A stretch of 64,000 nt of DNA from positions 3,162,001 to 3,226,000 of the forward strand of contig JBCAQO010000002.1 in the NCBI GenBank assembly GCA_039111635.1, in the 5' to 3' direction. Shown piece after piece: positions 1 to 12,794 of this stretch. The DNA comes from Heterobasidion occidentale. Its lineage: Eukaryota > Basidiomycota > Agaricomycetes > Russulales > Bondarzewiaceae. Below the pieces are notes generated by a model, which saw only the letters and a list, made by a program, of their open reading frames with translations, was not told the DNA's origin and searched no databases. Position numbers and translations under genes: made by a program. Every line of letters starts with the position of its first letter. Position 1 is the first letter of the stretch.

Positions 1-1242
1 ACCACCGGTTGGCGCGCCGTTGATTCCGACACCTCCCGCACCGGGTTCCATGATCTTGATCTGACTTGCACTCATGTGTCTGATCTCGTTGATCTTGCTA
101 CCACCTTTCCCAATGATGCACCCTACAAGGTCATTGGGGATGTAGATTTGCTGCGTCTGCAATTGCTGAGGAGGATCCGCGCTTCCAGGACCACCCTGTA
201 TGTATGGGTTGGAGTATCCTGGGACGTATGATGAGCCGCTGACAAAGGGCTGGCGGCGATTCGAGGGGCGGTAGGTCGAGTTGGACGCTGACCCGGAGGG
301 CATGCGTTCGGCGGCTTCGATGAGAATGTTCCCAATGTAGTAGGTCGCGATATGTATGGCATCTGCTACGCCAGCGACGCTGAGCACGCGCTATGGACTG
401 CGTGAGTGCGTGTATGACTACCATAACGAACAGTATATATACCTCCGTTGAGCCGGGAAGCATGCCCTCACTGGCGTTCAGCCGAGCGCCGCTCGCATCC
501 TGAATCTCCTTGATTTTGGAACCTTGCTTTCCAATGACAGAACCCATACGAGAATTGGGAATCATGAACTTTATGGTAACCGCACGGCTGCCTGGCACGG
601 ACGGCACATCAAAGGGCTCATCATTGATCCGACGGACGATGAGTCCAAAGGCCTGAAATATAGTGTAGTCAATACCGAAAGGCTCATTCCGACCACACCC
701 ACCACACACACCTTCGAAACCGCATCCAGAGGCCCGCTGACGTTAAGAATACGCTCGGGGTTCCCGGGGATGCTCTCAGATACCATGACTTTCGCACCGC
801 TTTTCTCTCTGATCTCATTAACGTGTGAGCCTCCCTTCCCGATGATAATCGACGCGTCCTGCGTGACGATGAGGCATCGCATGTGGATATGAGCCGACGG
901 AGGGGGCGGGGGTACTGTGGAGGAAGATGGAGCGGTCGAGTCAGATACACTAGCAGGCATGGCGTCGCCCACCGCGGCCTTGCGCTCCGGGTCTGCCTTT
1001 GGCTGATCGGTGTTGTTAGATGGGGTGGAGGCAGCCGTATCATCAATGACGGTGGCAGAAGGTTCAGTCATGGTTACGTCATTGAGCACGGCCGAGGCAG
1101 CAAGAGCGGGGGCAGAGGAGGCGAGTGCCGGTAATTCATCCGAGGTGGACGTAGCGCCTGTGTTGGCACGCTTGTGGTGTTTTTGGTTTTCGCTGTCGGA
1201 GGGCGAACGGGACCGCTTGCGAGTGGTATCGGACTCTGGCAT
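1..1242 (-). CDS. Three-KH-domain RNA-binding protein (PCBP/Hek2/Rnc1 type), 3' end beyond window
   Basis: This is a poly(C)-binding-protein-like regulator expected to bind mRNA or single-stranded nucleic acid. The ATG at 1242 opens a Ser/Thr/Ala-rich, probably disordered N-terminus with a basic stretch (TRKRSRSPSD) that could act as a nuclear signal. Three KH domains follow, each with its GxxG loop: KH1 around 890-720 (IIIGKGG), KH2 around 650-480 (VIGKQG) and KH3 around 150-20 (IIGKGG). Introns lie near 650-710 and 385-450. The third domain ends close to the left edge, so the C-terminus is missing here. Three KH domains with a disordered N-terminus fit fungal Hek2/Pbp2/Rnc1 proteins. The family is clear, but the exact orthologue and RNA targets are not. 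Confidence 0.9.
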
Positions 1243-1819
1243 CGTCGGTGTTTTAGTTTAAGGTTCTCTCTTTAGTTCAGACACGGGGGTGGGTGCGCAA
1301 CGTTGGTGGGAATGGGGAGAGCACGAGGAAAGAGGAGGTGGGTTCGGAGCGGAGGTCAGATGATGTGGATGTGGTCTGGGGTAAGAGGAGGTGTACGTTG
1401 GTGAGGGGAGTGTAGAAGGGAGCAGTCATTGACCGAAACGATGGGAAACATACCTTGAATGTCGGAGTCCTCGACGATAGTGAGGGAAAGCGAGGGAAAG
1501 TAGTCGGTCTATATGGTTTGCTTGCTCACGAACGACACTCGCTCACGCTGTCCCGTCAGACTACACCAAATAGGTGTCAACACATGTGCCACCGTGGCAT
1601 AGAGTAAGTAAAGTCGCGTCAGCTAGTCACGAGCTGACAGGTGAGGTATTCTATGCAAAAACCCTCGAGTCAACGGCAGCTACATGCAAATAATGACTGG
1701 CATCCCATTCATCTCAGTCGTTCAGGACAGAATTTCGTCGAGGCTCCGGACCGCTCAGTGATCCGACCACATTCGACTCACTGTGTCTCCTCGAGCCAGG
1801 TGCCGCCGTGTGCCGTGCT
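1243..1819. other. Intergenic interval, KH gene 5' side / adenosine deaminase 3' side
   Basis: This stretch holds the upstream region of the KH-domain gene and the 3' side of the adenosine deaminase gene. The part near 1250-1450 is G-rich on the + strand, so it is pyrimidine-rich on the coding strand of the KH gene, as is common in fungal promoters and 5' leaders. I see no further gene in it. Confidence 0.5.
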
Positions 1820-4114
1820 CTAAATCTCTTGTGATATAATTTTATCGAGATATTCATCCCACCGCCTCTCCCAAAGCGCAAGAGCCCTTGCTTTCTCCGA
1901 AGAATCAAGGGTAGAAAACTAAAGACGCCATCAGAACACGAATCACAAAAGCAGTCGGAATGCCCACGGTGATGCTATCTCGCGCAATTTGGGCGAGCGT
2001 GAGGAGACCTGTCACCTCACTCGAAGCGATGACCTGGAAAAAGTCGTATGACAGCCCCATGTATCCGAATATGGCGGGATCATCCGAATTGAGCGCTATT
2101 GGTACTCCATGATTGAGAAGAATGGGGAGGGGATGCATGGGCATTGAAGAGGTCAGACGCTTGGGAAAAGTCATTCTGTCAGAACGTGTGGCCAAAAGAA
2201 TCAAAGAGGCTACGCCATACCAGAATCTCATTTCTATTCCATGAATGTAATTGAAAAAAAAAGTCAGAATGTGTTCACATATAGACAGAGCATGCGTACG
2301 AGATGGGGCAAACTTCGAGAGCAATGCCTTTTTCTCTGCATATTTCCATGAGCTTCGGGTGTTTGACAATCGAGAAACTAGATAAATGCGATCATCAGTC
2401 CGCTAGCCACAGCTTCTTTTGCATGGATAAGGAGACGCATACCCGTGCCCAATGCGTTTTGTGCCCAATAAGATGGCGTCATACAAGTTGTCGTCGGCTT
2501 TGGTTCCATCACCTAATGTTTCACCAGCATGAAGGAGGAGGGGAATATCCAAACCCAACTCCTCAACACGTTTCTTGAAGGCGAGGAGGGGCGTGATATA
2601 TTCGGTCAGTGGTTTACACACATTCTCATCGCCAACGAGGTCAAACCCTAGTTGGAAATCGATCACATTTAGCCACATTCAGGGAAGTGAGAAAGAAGTG
2701 AACCAACCAGCAATGAGATGAGGGAATTCTTGTTTGAGATTAATGCAGTCCTCTGTGTACCATTCCAGCTCTTTTGCAGATACAACGCGGACTGTGGTAT
2801 AGATGATCTAAAGTTGAAGTTAGCATACTATTAGCGCGCAAGTTTTTTTTGTCCTACATACTCTTGCACCGACAAATTCATCTTCCCTGCCCTGAGCCTT
2901 CAATTCTTCCTTGACCTCTTTCAGAACGCGATCAAAGTCAAGAAGCCATTCACGGTGCGGCACGTTCGCCTGTCCATTCTCGTCATACATGACTCTGCTG
3001 GGCAGAACCACCCATCAACACCAATGATAGTGAACAAACAGGGGCGATTACCTGTCGTAGAAGTTGATGCGGGGCTCTGCATACGATATACCGTCCTCGA
3101 TGGATGACAGAAGAAATTGGCGGATGTATTGGATGAAAATGGGACGGAAAAGGACAAGAGGCTTGAATATACCAGGTTATTGATCATTTATTTGGGATAG
3201 AGAGTTCATGACACCTACGGCTGCGACTGAGAATGTGCTCAAGAATTTTTTCCAGATCTATGAGTGTGTGGGTAGATGCACTGAAGAATTTGAAACAAAG
3301 TCAAAACCTTGGTGACGGTATTGTGAGTCCCGTACGCCTCAGCGGGGTTTATCATCATCGAGTCAAGCGCCCATTTATCGAATCCCTCTGGTCCTCCCAT
3401 TTCAGTGCTGAAAGACTGCCGTGCATGCACGAGCGGTACCCAGCCCCCGGGAGTATAAGCAGAAGAAGTCAGGTTGCCAGACTCTAGTGACAAAAGGGCC
3501 GTCGAGTGGGGCAGCGGACGGAATTCGGGAAGTACGCTGCCTATGCTAGTGGACGTGACTTGAGCGGGGGCGCGAACATGAATCTGTGGGTATTGAAGAG
3601 CTCGCTCCAGAAGCCACTTGGTATTTACTGTCGCGTCGAAGTGGGCGTGGAGGAGGGCGCCCTTCGGCATCTACTCATTTTATTTCGGTGAGTCATCTCG
3701 TCATCTCTAAGCTTCAAAGCCGAGAGTAGTGATGCGAACATACTTTCTGGACAATCCGAAACAGCCTCGTCTGGTCAATTATATATTTCCCTGACCGGCA
3801 AATGAAAAAGGAATTAGCAAGCAAGCTTATAAGGTAGACAACCTAGCACCTGTTAAAAATTCCATCCCAGGGAAGGGATGGGGTATACCGTCGTAGTCCT
3901 TTGTCCATACCGAGCTCTCCTCGTCCTTGCGAATCTGCCTGATGATCGCATCCCCCTGCTTCTCCTTCTCAGTCAGCACTGATAATCTGCCATTCTCCCT
4001 GCGTAGAGCTCTGTCCGCCTGTATAAACGCAGAACGCTGGCTCAGATATGTCCCAACATCGTGAAATTGGAGTGACATGGTGGTGTGAAAGGACATACAC
4101 ATGGACTGAATCAT
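1820..4114 (-). CDS. Adenosine deaminase-related protein (ADGF/ADA2/CECR1 family)
   Basis: The predicted role is hydrolytic deamination of adenosine to inosine with a zinc cofactor. Conserved pieces appear in order across several exons: the metal-binding MPKGALLHAHFDA near 3670, LLLHAGET near 2530, IGHG near 2450 and NSDDPAIFG near 2080, which carries the metal-ligand aspartate. The last exon encodes ALALWERRWDEYLDKI and stops at 1820-1822. It is reached by an intron whose acceptor is near 1915. The MPKGALLHAHFDA signature and the long N-terminus separate the ADGF branch from classic ADA. The start is either 4114 or the in-frame ATG near 4078. Neither gives an obvious signal peptide, which is unusual because animal ADGFs are secreted. 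Confidence 0.9.
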
Positions 4115-4872
4115 GATTTCGACCGATTATGCATGTTATCAGCCCCGATAACAGCTAGTTTGCGAGGTTGTTGATCAGGTTTAGATGTGTTTAGATAATC
4201 ATGATCGGCGTACCTCACTTGGCGTGCATTTGCTGCGACCTGTCCACGCATGCAACCTCCTTGCGTGGGCCAAAACCACTCGTCGCGTCGATTTTAAGTG
4301 TACGGCTCCGCCAAATGCACGAGCATGAGCTTGGATAATGAGGTCCCAAAGGCGGAAATGCTGTTTGGCGAGGGGTCTATACACCACCCAGTATATTTTG
4401 CATCCACTGTTGGGTTTGAGCGTCGATTACATGACGATACTCATATACGCATGGTGTTCGGGAAGCAATTTTTGAGAGAATACTAGAATTAGTCTGAAAA
4501 TAAATCGGATGATGCTCGTGGATTCAAGCTGACATTCAGCGCTTCAGCATTCAGAAGCTGGGATATTTCATTAAATATTCCCTCGGATCCTGGCGCCCGC
4601 AAACATGCACTCATCGATGCATTCCTTATATAGTCGCGGATCACGCTGTATCACGGTCGCGTCTCGCACGTGCCTGCTCTTCATTCAAACCCATCTCAAT
4701 TTGTCTACATACGACGTCGATCGTATATTCTCATTGCTTATTAGCGTGATCTTGTCTCATTTTGACCACGGTGCTTCAAATTGGAGGCAACATTTGGTTT
4801 CAATTGAGCACGACACAACTCCTGACACGAGTTCACCGCGTCCGTGTCACAACAGCTAGTCACACCTTTCCA
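4115..4872. promoter_or_regulatory. Divergent intergenic region between adenosine deaminase and CSM1
   Basis: The two flanking genes are transcribed away from each other, so this 758-bp interval should carry both promoters. It contains AT-rich patches near 4490-4580. Short open frames here show no family resemblance. I see no further gene. Confidence 0.45.
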
Positions 4873-6580
4873 ATGTCCGACGAGGATGACCTTGGTATGT
4901 TTCTGATTTGGTCGTCTTCACATCTTGAAATCCCCATACACAGCTGAACTTGTGGATCAAATGCAGGCGGGTTCGATCCCACAACTCCCTACAAACCCAC
5001 ATCGAAGAAGCCTGTTGTGCGCAAGCCTACTGCACGACCAGCTGCAGGTCCATCGACCAAGCCATTCTCGAACACCGCGGCGGACAAACGGAAGAACGCG
5101 CGGAAGTCGCCCGAGGTCAGAGATGGTGCCGATGATGTCTATATTCTTGATCCATCAGAGGAGCAGGAAGAGGGGTCTGACGTCGAGCCACTAATGCCGA
5201 ATAACAAGACCAAGAGGACTGAGCCACAGACTGTCAATGGAAAGGCAACGGCGAAGGTCAATGGCAAGACCAAAGCAGAGCCTCCCCAAAAACTCTCCAA
5301 GAAGGCCTCGAAAGCTATTCCCATGGAGGTCAAGGAGGACTTCGAGATGATTGAAGGTTCGGAAGATGAAATACCAATCGCCCAGAAAGTTGCGGCCTCT
5401 AGGAAGGCTAGACAGACGAGCACCGCCGTACCTTTAGCGCCCCGAGTGAAAGAGAACACGGTATCAACGCGTGAATTTGAACGCGTCACGAAACAACTTG
5501 AAGAAGTACGTCCCCACATCTGCACCTTGGTCACTCAAAGGACTTCGTGGAACTGAATACACCAGGTCATCTCACAACGTGACCAGCTAACCAACCAGCT
5601 GAAGGAGCTGTTCTCGATACGACAAACAGAGCAAGAGGAGGCACTTGAGGCAAGTAATGTGGTCTATGAAACCAAGATCAAGGGTATTCGCGTTTATTTT
5701 GCTTCATACGCCTCCAACTGATTCCTCTATCAGCGCAGGAAGAGCTCATTCAAGAGCTTACATCTCAAATTGCGCGAATAGACCCTCTCGTGAACACGGG
5801 GCAAACATCAACATTGCACTTCCTCACGCGGGAAGCCGCAGAAGAAGAACAGCGTGCTATCAAAGCAAAAATAGCAGACTTGAAAAGCGTTATCAAGGAG
5901 AAGGACCAGATCATCAAAAGTAAAGACATGGACATAGAAAATGTCCGACAGCAATGTGAGTGCGTTCATCTCGAAGACCTTCCACGGACTCAACCGTGTT
6001 CCAGTGAAGGACGCTCAGAAGGAGCTCGACGCAGAGGTTGAGAGGTCAAAGGCGATGGCCAGTAAAGCACGGGGGCCTGCTGCGACCGCCACTACCAGCG
6101 CGAAATCTGCCTCTGTTAATGAACCCCATCACAGCGCAACTATCCAGCTCTATGAGGACGTGACAAACTTACTAGTTACGGGGGCCAAGATAGCCGAGGG
6201 TCCAATGCCAAAGATGGACTCGGTCACTTTTCGTTGCGTCTATTCAGGTGGCTCTCCGACTAAGAGTACGAGCTATCCTTTAGTGACTTTTGAGTGTCCT
6301 GACACCATTCTTTATAGGCCTTAACTTTTCACTGCATATGTATTGGACTCCAAAGCACGACGCGCAAAAACCCTATACTCAGGCAGACTTCGATGAGCAG
6401 GTTCAATTCACACCACTAGAGCTAGACAAAGAATCGCCAGACTTCGTTGAATCTCTCGATTTTCTCAAGGATACATTCACGTTTTCAAGAAACCAGATGG
6501 ATGTCTTTCTCAAAACGCTGTGGGATAATGTAGGGGGCGTTGGCGCAGATAATGACGATGATGCGGAGATGGTAGAGTGA
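4873..6580 (+). CDS. CSM1: Monopolin complex subunit Csm1/Pcs1
   Basis: This is a kinetochore and rDNA clamp subunit that cross-links kinetochore components (monopolin in yeast, Pcs1-Mde4 in fission yeast). The ATG at 4873 gives MSDEDDLGGFDPTTPYKPTS once an intron at 4895-4966 is removed. A basic, disordered N-terminal third follows. Next comes a coiled coil spread over exons up to about 5960, rich in Q/E/K heptads (REFERVTKQLEE, LKELFSIRQTEQEE, AIKAKIADLKSVIKEKDQII). The C-terminal globular Csm1 domain begins near 6140 with IQLYEDVTNLLV and continues through DSVTFRCVYSG and GLNFSLHMYWTPKH to FLKTLWDNVGG. The coiled coil plus this RWD-like domain is the Csm1/Pcs1 architecture. The acidic tail ends at a TGA at 6578-6580. 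Confidence 0.88.
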
Positions 6581-6776
6581 TGATCTGCCAGGTGCTGCAT
6601 CTATTATTCTGCGATTTTGAATTCTTTTGTTTTGCTACTATTTGTGATCGAGTAACAGTACTGTATGTTTAGGCAGCTCACCTACCGAACACCCTGTAAG
6701 GTAGTCCCATACACAAGATACCTGCGAAGACATCCAGTATCGTCTTCGAGCTTTGTACTAAATCCCTTAATCAAGC

Positions 6777-9284
6777 TTAGTCCACCTTCCCCATAGCTGT
6801 ATCATCTGCCGGGATGTGTGCACCGGCCTTCTCCCATATCCTGACTGCCTTTTCATCTCCGTTGCGCAGCGCGTTTTCTATAGCCAGACTGACAAAACCG
6901 CCTTCTACATCAGTTCCACTGAGATTTGCGCCGGCTTTGACTAGAATATCCACGACGGAGTTATGACCCTGCCGCGCAGCCTACAAGAAAAATGAGCATC
7001 AAAGAATCGATGTGAAAGACAGCAAAGGGCTTGCATAATAAAGTGCAGTGTGCCCCAGAGTATCTCGCAGATGAACTAACGCCCCCGCTTCTAACAAGAC
7101 AATAATTGTCTTCAAGCTCCCATTGATCGCAGCGACATGCAAAGGCGACCGGCCGGAGGCTGGGTTGATCCAACTGACGATCCCTCCTGCTGCAGTACGT
7201 AGTTGCCTAGATTCCACTGAGTCATCGCCGGCGGTCCTCTCTGAAGCTAAGCAGAACAGAACGCCCTCAACATCATCTGCCGCGGCAGCGAGATGTATCA
7301 GGGATGAGAACAATGCCGTTTCCGTCGAGGCAGCTTCAGCCACAGTCGAAGACCATGGCGCAGCTGCTTCCCTCGCAGCTTCGTCCATTTCGTCTATGGA
7401 CACTATGATTTTCGGTGATTGGTGCGTAGGTGGGGACGAGAGGCGAACGACATGTGACAGGACGCCTTCGATGTTTTCGATGTTTTGATCCAGCGTTAGC
7501 TGGCGAGGTGCAGCATTGCTGGTAGAGCGGGTGAGTTCACCGCGAAGAGGGGTTCCAATGAGGTTGCGGACTTCAGTGGGGGAAAGTTCGGGTTTAGACA
7601 GAAGATAGCCCAGTTTCGTGAGCGCGCTCTACAACATCATAGAAATCAGACTTAGAAGTGAGCGCAGGTTGTCAGACTCAACTACCTCGGGGGTCATGTC
7701 CCCTCCCGGAACAACGCCGGATTGTAAGAGAGTTCTACCAGTCTCATAAGCATCAGATACAGCGCCTTTAGCACATTGCGTGATAGCAACTATTACGACA
7801 CCGCGGTTGCAAGCCTCCCGCAGTGAGACCATCAGATCTTTTCGTTGAGGTGCATTGCCGGCACCAAACGTCTCAAGAACAACACCTTTGACCGACGGCG
7901 CTAAGAATGCGCGGACAGTAGCAGCTGTGATGCCTGGAAATAGACGCAAAGTGGCTATACTCGAGTTGGAATGTTGATGATTCGAAACCGAGGGCACTGA
8001 CTTACCGACATGCTGAGACATTTCTGAGTTTCAACTAATTCAACATCAATATATTCTTGTATTTAGCAGCATGATGTGCATACCTTTGTGCGCTTTAAAT
8101 CTACGTCGACTAGTTTGCCTGATGACATCCTTCCAATTTACAACAATGTCGATGCCGACTGCGAGTATAATCCGTCAAGGCTCTGAGAGACTTTCATTGC
8201 CTCGATCATACCGTTCACCAATGGTGGAAAGTTTGGGCTTGAGAAGGCGTTCAAATCGTGAGAGGAGACCTTCGAGACCCTGTTCCCACGGTAGAGGGTG
8301 TGGTTAAAGAATAAACAGCATTCTTACACATAACGTCCATCAGTTGGCTGGAAATTCACAATGCACTAGATTGGCATCACCAGGGATGATGTAGTGACCG
8401 GCAATGGACAAAGCACCGAGTAAATTGTCGACTGCATCATTGCGCAGCTGAGACAGAGGGATCTGGGCGCCTGTCACAATCTATGCTCCCTTGGTCCACA
8501 TCAGATACCGGGCAAGATTGGAATTGATTCACGCACGACAGTTTTTCCTAAGTCTTCGAGGAGAAAGCTCAGGGCGCTGGATGTATACGCCATGGTGTCT
8601 GTGCCATGGAGGATCACGAATGCATCAAACAGAGAATAATTTAGCTCTATCTCCGTAGCAATGCGGATCCAGTCTGAACTACGAAATGTGTTAAGCAAGT
8701 ATTGTACCAAGAACATAGAACCCTGACCGTCAATTTCAATATTACTGCTGTCCAAAAGCGGCTCCCACTAAAGATAATCGTGATATTGGGGAAAATATGT
8801 ATTGATCAGCTCTCATTACCTCTAAAACAGCATACCGAATGCGTTTCGCACTCCCTCCAGGGGCAATGGTTCGAGGAGTCACTAGCGCAGGTAGATGCGC
8901 TTCGTATACGTCGTCCGAAATCTTCGTGTTCAGCGGTTGTTGAATCAACGGGGGCTGAGCTGAGGGCTTGAGCGCTGTTGGTACGCCGATTGGCCGTGAT
9001 GATCGAACAGGCAACGTTGAGCGCTGTTGAGCAGCATGTGATATCGACGGAGGAATGACCGGAGAAGATCTCCCGCTATTGCTGCTCCATTGTCTGAAGC
9101 CTTCCACGGACGTCGCATTGGAGAACAGAGAGTCCTGGAACGGGTCATGGAACCGAGCCTGGCTGCGAAATGTTTCCGTGAGGAAGTACGGCTCTGGGAC
9201 ATAGCCCTGTTGTCCGACTAGCATTCCGATCGTCCCACCTGTGTAGATGATGAGAACTTTTGATTCATCTAAAGAGAGTTCCAT
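6777..9284 (-). CDS. Type I L-asparaginase with C-terminal ankyrin repeats
   Basis: This enzyme hydrolyses L-asparagine to aspartate and ammonia. The N-terminal exon from the ATG at 9284 has the first active-site motif VLIIYTGGTIGM. The second motif, FVILHGTDTMAYTSSALSF, lies near 8600. IVTGAQIPLSQLRNDAVDN is encoded near 8490-8420. After the catalytic domain come ankyrin-like repeats near 7170-6880 (GRSPLHVAAINGSLKTIIVL, then GHNSVVDILVKAGANL). A serine- and proline-rich insertion near residues 65-115 separates motif one from the rest. Cytosolic type I asparaginases with ankyrin tails occur in fungi and animals. No signal peptide is seen, so it is probably intracellular. The stop is the TAA at 6777-6779. 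It is divergent from tryptophan synthase with a 197-bp gap. Confidence 0.92.
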
Positions 9285-9441
9285 CGTAAAGTCCCTGGTG
9301 TTTGAGACAGCGAGCGTAGGAACTGCGTAGGCGCCAACTTCAACTGAGACCAGTTCAATGTCAGAAATTCCGTCCGCAGAACTCCGCTCGAGTCACTGAG
9401 CCACGTGGTTATCTAAGCGCGCTCCATCTCAGAAATCTGGT

Positions 9442-9449
9442 TATAAAAG
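9442..9449 (+). promoter_or_regulatory. TATA box of the tryptophan synthase gene
   Basis: TATAAAAG lies 33 bp before the tryptophan synthase ATG, inside the short divergent promoter shared with the asparaginase gene. The distance to the start codon implies a very short 5' leader if this box is used. Confidence 0.45.
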
Positions 9450-9457
9450 TCTCCCCT

Positions 9458-9464
9458 TGACTCG
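9458..9464 (+). promoter_or_regulatory. Near-consensus Gcn4/Cpc1 site
   Basis: TGACTCG differs at the last base from the TGACTCA bound by Gcn4/Cpc1. A second near match (CGAGTCA, on the opposite strand sense) lies near 9390. General amino-acid control of tryptophan synthase is established in fungi. Use of these particular sites is inference, and position 9458 is close to the start codon for an activator site. Confidence 0.25.
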
Positions 9465-9481
9465 ATCACACTCATCTAACC

Positions 9482-12138
9482 ATGGACGCCCTCAGAAAAG
9501 TGTTCACCGCCAAAAAGGAGGAGGTATGGTTTTTTCTATATCCTATGCTTCAATGCTGATGAGATAGTACAGGGCAGCCCTGCCTTGGTCACCTTCGTGA
9601 CTGCAGGCTACCCTACCGCGAAAGATACTGTCCCGGTCCTGCTTGCAATGCAAGAAGGTGGTGCCGATGTCATAGAGCTAGGCGTGCCGTTCTCTGATCC
9701 GATGGCCGATGGACCAGCCATCCAAGAAACAAACAATGTGCGCTTCTGTCACCTCCGCACCCGTACACTCCTATAATATCGTTTCATAGGTTGCTCTTCA
9801 AAATAATGTGGACTATGCAACATGTCTGGGAATGGTGAAGGAGGCACGAACTAAGGGTCTCACTGCTCCAGTTCTTCTTATGGGTACGTTCGGCGTCATT
9901 TTGAACAAACCGCCCAGGCTGACCGAAACCTTAGGTTATTATAATCCTTTGCTTGCATACGGGGAGGACAAAGCGATCCAGGATGCTCACGAAGCCGGTG
10001 CTAATGGCTTCATTCTAGTTGATCTCCCTCCTGAGGAAGCCATTACCTTCAGAGAAAAGTGCATCAAATCAGAGTATGCCCCTTCAGGCTCACCTATCTG
10101 TACCACTGCTTATTTTCTGCATCATAGCATCTCATATGTACCCCTAATCGCCCCTTCAACGACCCTTCATCGCATCAAATTCCTTGCATCTATCGCAGAC
10201 ACTTTCATATATGTTGTTTCCAAGGTAAAAAATATTTCGACATTCAACAACACTCTTTATGATAATCACACATATTGTTTAGATGGGCACGACGGGCTCT
10301 TCTGACAACACTGCAATGAACGCAGCGCTTCCGGACATCATCTCTCGCGTCAAAGAATACACCGACATCCCTCTTGCTGTCGGTTTCGGTGTCTCAACTC
10401 GGCAGCATTTTGAGACCGTCGCGGACGCTGGCGCTGATGGTGTCGTGATCGGTAGCAGATTGGTATCCGTGATCAAACAGGCACCGAAGGATGCTGTCGC
10501 GAGGCATGTCGAGGCATACTGTCGCGAACTTAGCCTAAAGGGCCAACCGTCCCGAATCCGTTCTCCCCCAGCGAATGGCACGCCGCGTGTATCAACGCCT
10601 GCCGCCAATGTCAATCAGACAGGGCCGCCGCCATACAATACAGCGTCCGAGGCCACTGTACTTCCCGCGCGGTTCGGTCAGTTTGGTGGCCAATACGTCC
10701 CGGAAGCGCTGTTCGATTGCCTCGTGGAACTGGAGGCCGCTCACAAGTCAGCGATGTCAAATCCCGAATTCTGGAAAGAATTTGAGGGCCTGTTTGGCTA
10801 CATGAACCGACCGTCGACGCTGTACTATGCTGAGAACTTGACAAAGCATGCTGGTGGCGCTAATATTTGGTTGAAGAGAGAGGACCTGTATGCAGCCTAG
10901 TGTTCAGTGTTTTGGCAGCTACTGACTACGTCACGTTGGTAGGAACCACACTGGCTCACACAAAATCAACAACGCGATCGGCCAAATTTTGCTTGCTCGG
11001 CGGATTGGCAAGACCCGTATTATTGCCGAGACTGGCGCAGGACAGCATGGAGTGGCAACTGCCACAGTCTGTGCAAAATTCGGGATGGAATGTATCATCT
11101 ATATGGGTGCTGAAGATGTCCGTCGGCAAGCCTTGAACGTTTTCCGGATTCAAATGCTGGGCGCTAAGGTATGCCTTACTAGTGCAGCACTCGCAGCTCT
11201 TTCCTGACTAGTCTTCTAGGTCATCCCAGTTCATTCTGGTTCATGTACATTGAAAGATGCTGTCAACGAAGCAATGCGCGACTGGGTCACAAACCTATCG
11301 ACGACTCATTATTTGGTTGGCTCTGCCATCGGCCCACATCCTTTCCCTACAATTGTCCGTGACTTCCAGAGAGTCATCGGTAAGGAGATCAAAGCTCAGC
11401 TCCAGGAGATCAAGGGCAAGCTTCCAGACGTGGTCGTCGCGTGCGTCGGCGGCGGTAGCAATGCCATAGGAACATTCTATGATTTCATCGGGGACAAGAA
11501 TGTTCGTTTGATAGGTGTAGAGGCTGGCGGTGAAGGTGAGATAGATATTGTACCATACTTCCCAGCAGTCTGCTAACTAATATCCTCCAAACCAGGGATC
11601 GATGGCGACCGACACAGCGCTACTCTTTCAAAAGGCCAGCCTGGCGTGCTTCACGGTGTGAGGACATATATCTTGCAGTCGCCTGTCGGTCAGATCATCG
11701 AGACGCACTCCATAAGTGCTGGTCTCGACTACCCTGGTGTCGGTCCAGAGCACGCTTGGTTGAAGGATTCGGGCAGAGCTGAGTATGTTGTAGCCACTGA
11801 TGAGGAAGCGTTGAGAGGTTTCCGGATGTGCACGCAGCTCGAGGGCATCATTCCTGGTACGTTCTCATCTTCTTCGTGTTCTTCTCCTTTTGATGCAACT
11901 GCCTTTCAGCTCTTGAATCTTCTCATGCAGTATGGGAAGCTGTCCGTGTAGCAAAAACTCTGCCGAAGGATCAAGACCTCGTTATTGTGCGTCCAGTCAA
12001 TTTTTCATCATCATTTTTGAACCGACATGTTTTCCCTTACAGTGCTTGTCTGGACGCGGAGACAAAGATGTAGAACAAATCTCAGAGCTTCTTCCTGGCA
12101 AGTGGGCTGATATTCTGGATTGGCATGTGTCTGCATAA
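9482..12138 (+). CDS. TRP5: Tryptophan synthase, fused alpha and beta domains
   Basis: This bifunctional enzyme converts indole-3-glycerol phosphate and serine to tryptophan. The alpha domain runs from [14 protein letters not shown] through [32 protein letters not shown] and [11 protein letters not shown] to [15 protein letters not shown] and [13 protein letters not shown] Pro/Asn-rich linker near 10540-10640 leads into the beta domain [14 protein letters not shown]. There the PLP lysine sits in [14 protein letters not shown] and the glycine loop is [26 protein letters not shown] follows. The last exon, [13 protein letters not shown] to WHVSA, stops at 12136-12138. At least eight short introns interrupt it. 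The alpha-linker-beta order is the fungal fusion. Channelling of indole between the active sites is known for the family. Confidence 0.97.
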
Positions 12139-12794
12139 GAGCCGAGTGTTGCGACAATGTACGATTCATAGACTGCAGAAGTTGTACTAGTGATAGATAT
12201 AGAAAGTGGCTGCAATGTTACCGTACTCCCATGAAAGTGGGGGAGGGCTGTGAAGCATTGAAGGTGTGATATACGTGGACCAGCTAGTCAACGGGAGAAC
12301 AAAAGCTGAAGTAGAAACCTCAGTCTCTAGCTTCGCCGCTATCTTCAAGACTCGATGATGATTAGAGTGTCTCCATCAGCGCAGCTGAAAATCTCAATAC
12401 TGTATCTGGTAGTTTTCCTTGCCACTCAGGGATGATAAGATAAGATCTGGTGACGAAGTTAAGTAACAAAAAGTTATATGGATAAGAAATTGCACTCTAG
12501 GTTTTCCGTAAGATTCCTGTATAATCTCACCTAGAAAGGGCCAAAGCACCTCCAAGTATCACACTTTTGTAGTATAAACAGTAAGAAAATAAGGTCATTG
12601 ACTAGACATCTGTCCCTCACAGAAGTCTTTCCCCGGGATCCTCAAGCAAAAACCCCAGGCCCTGCGCTCAGCGTTGCTTCAGGACCGTGTCACCGCATCT
12701 GTGCAGATCTGTTTCTCTAAACATAACCACAAAGCAAGCTACGTATCTCCTTCTCGATTCTCTAGATATAGTGCAGTATAAGCGCAATCTTCGA
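12139..12794. other. Intergenic interval between TRP5 and GCD7
   Basis: This 656-bp stretch carries the TRP5 3' end and the GCD7 promoter. It is AT-rich between 12400 and 12600. I see no gene or repeat in it. Confidence 0.45.

Noticed and set aside
4960..4985. tRNA B-box-like GGTTCGATCCC
   Set aside because: It lies at the start of a CSM1 exon and codes for FDP; no tRNA fold surrounds it.
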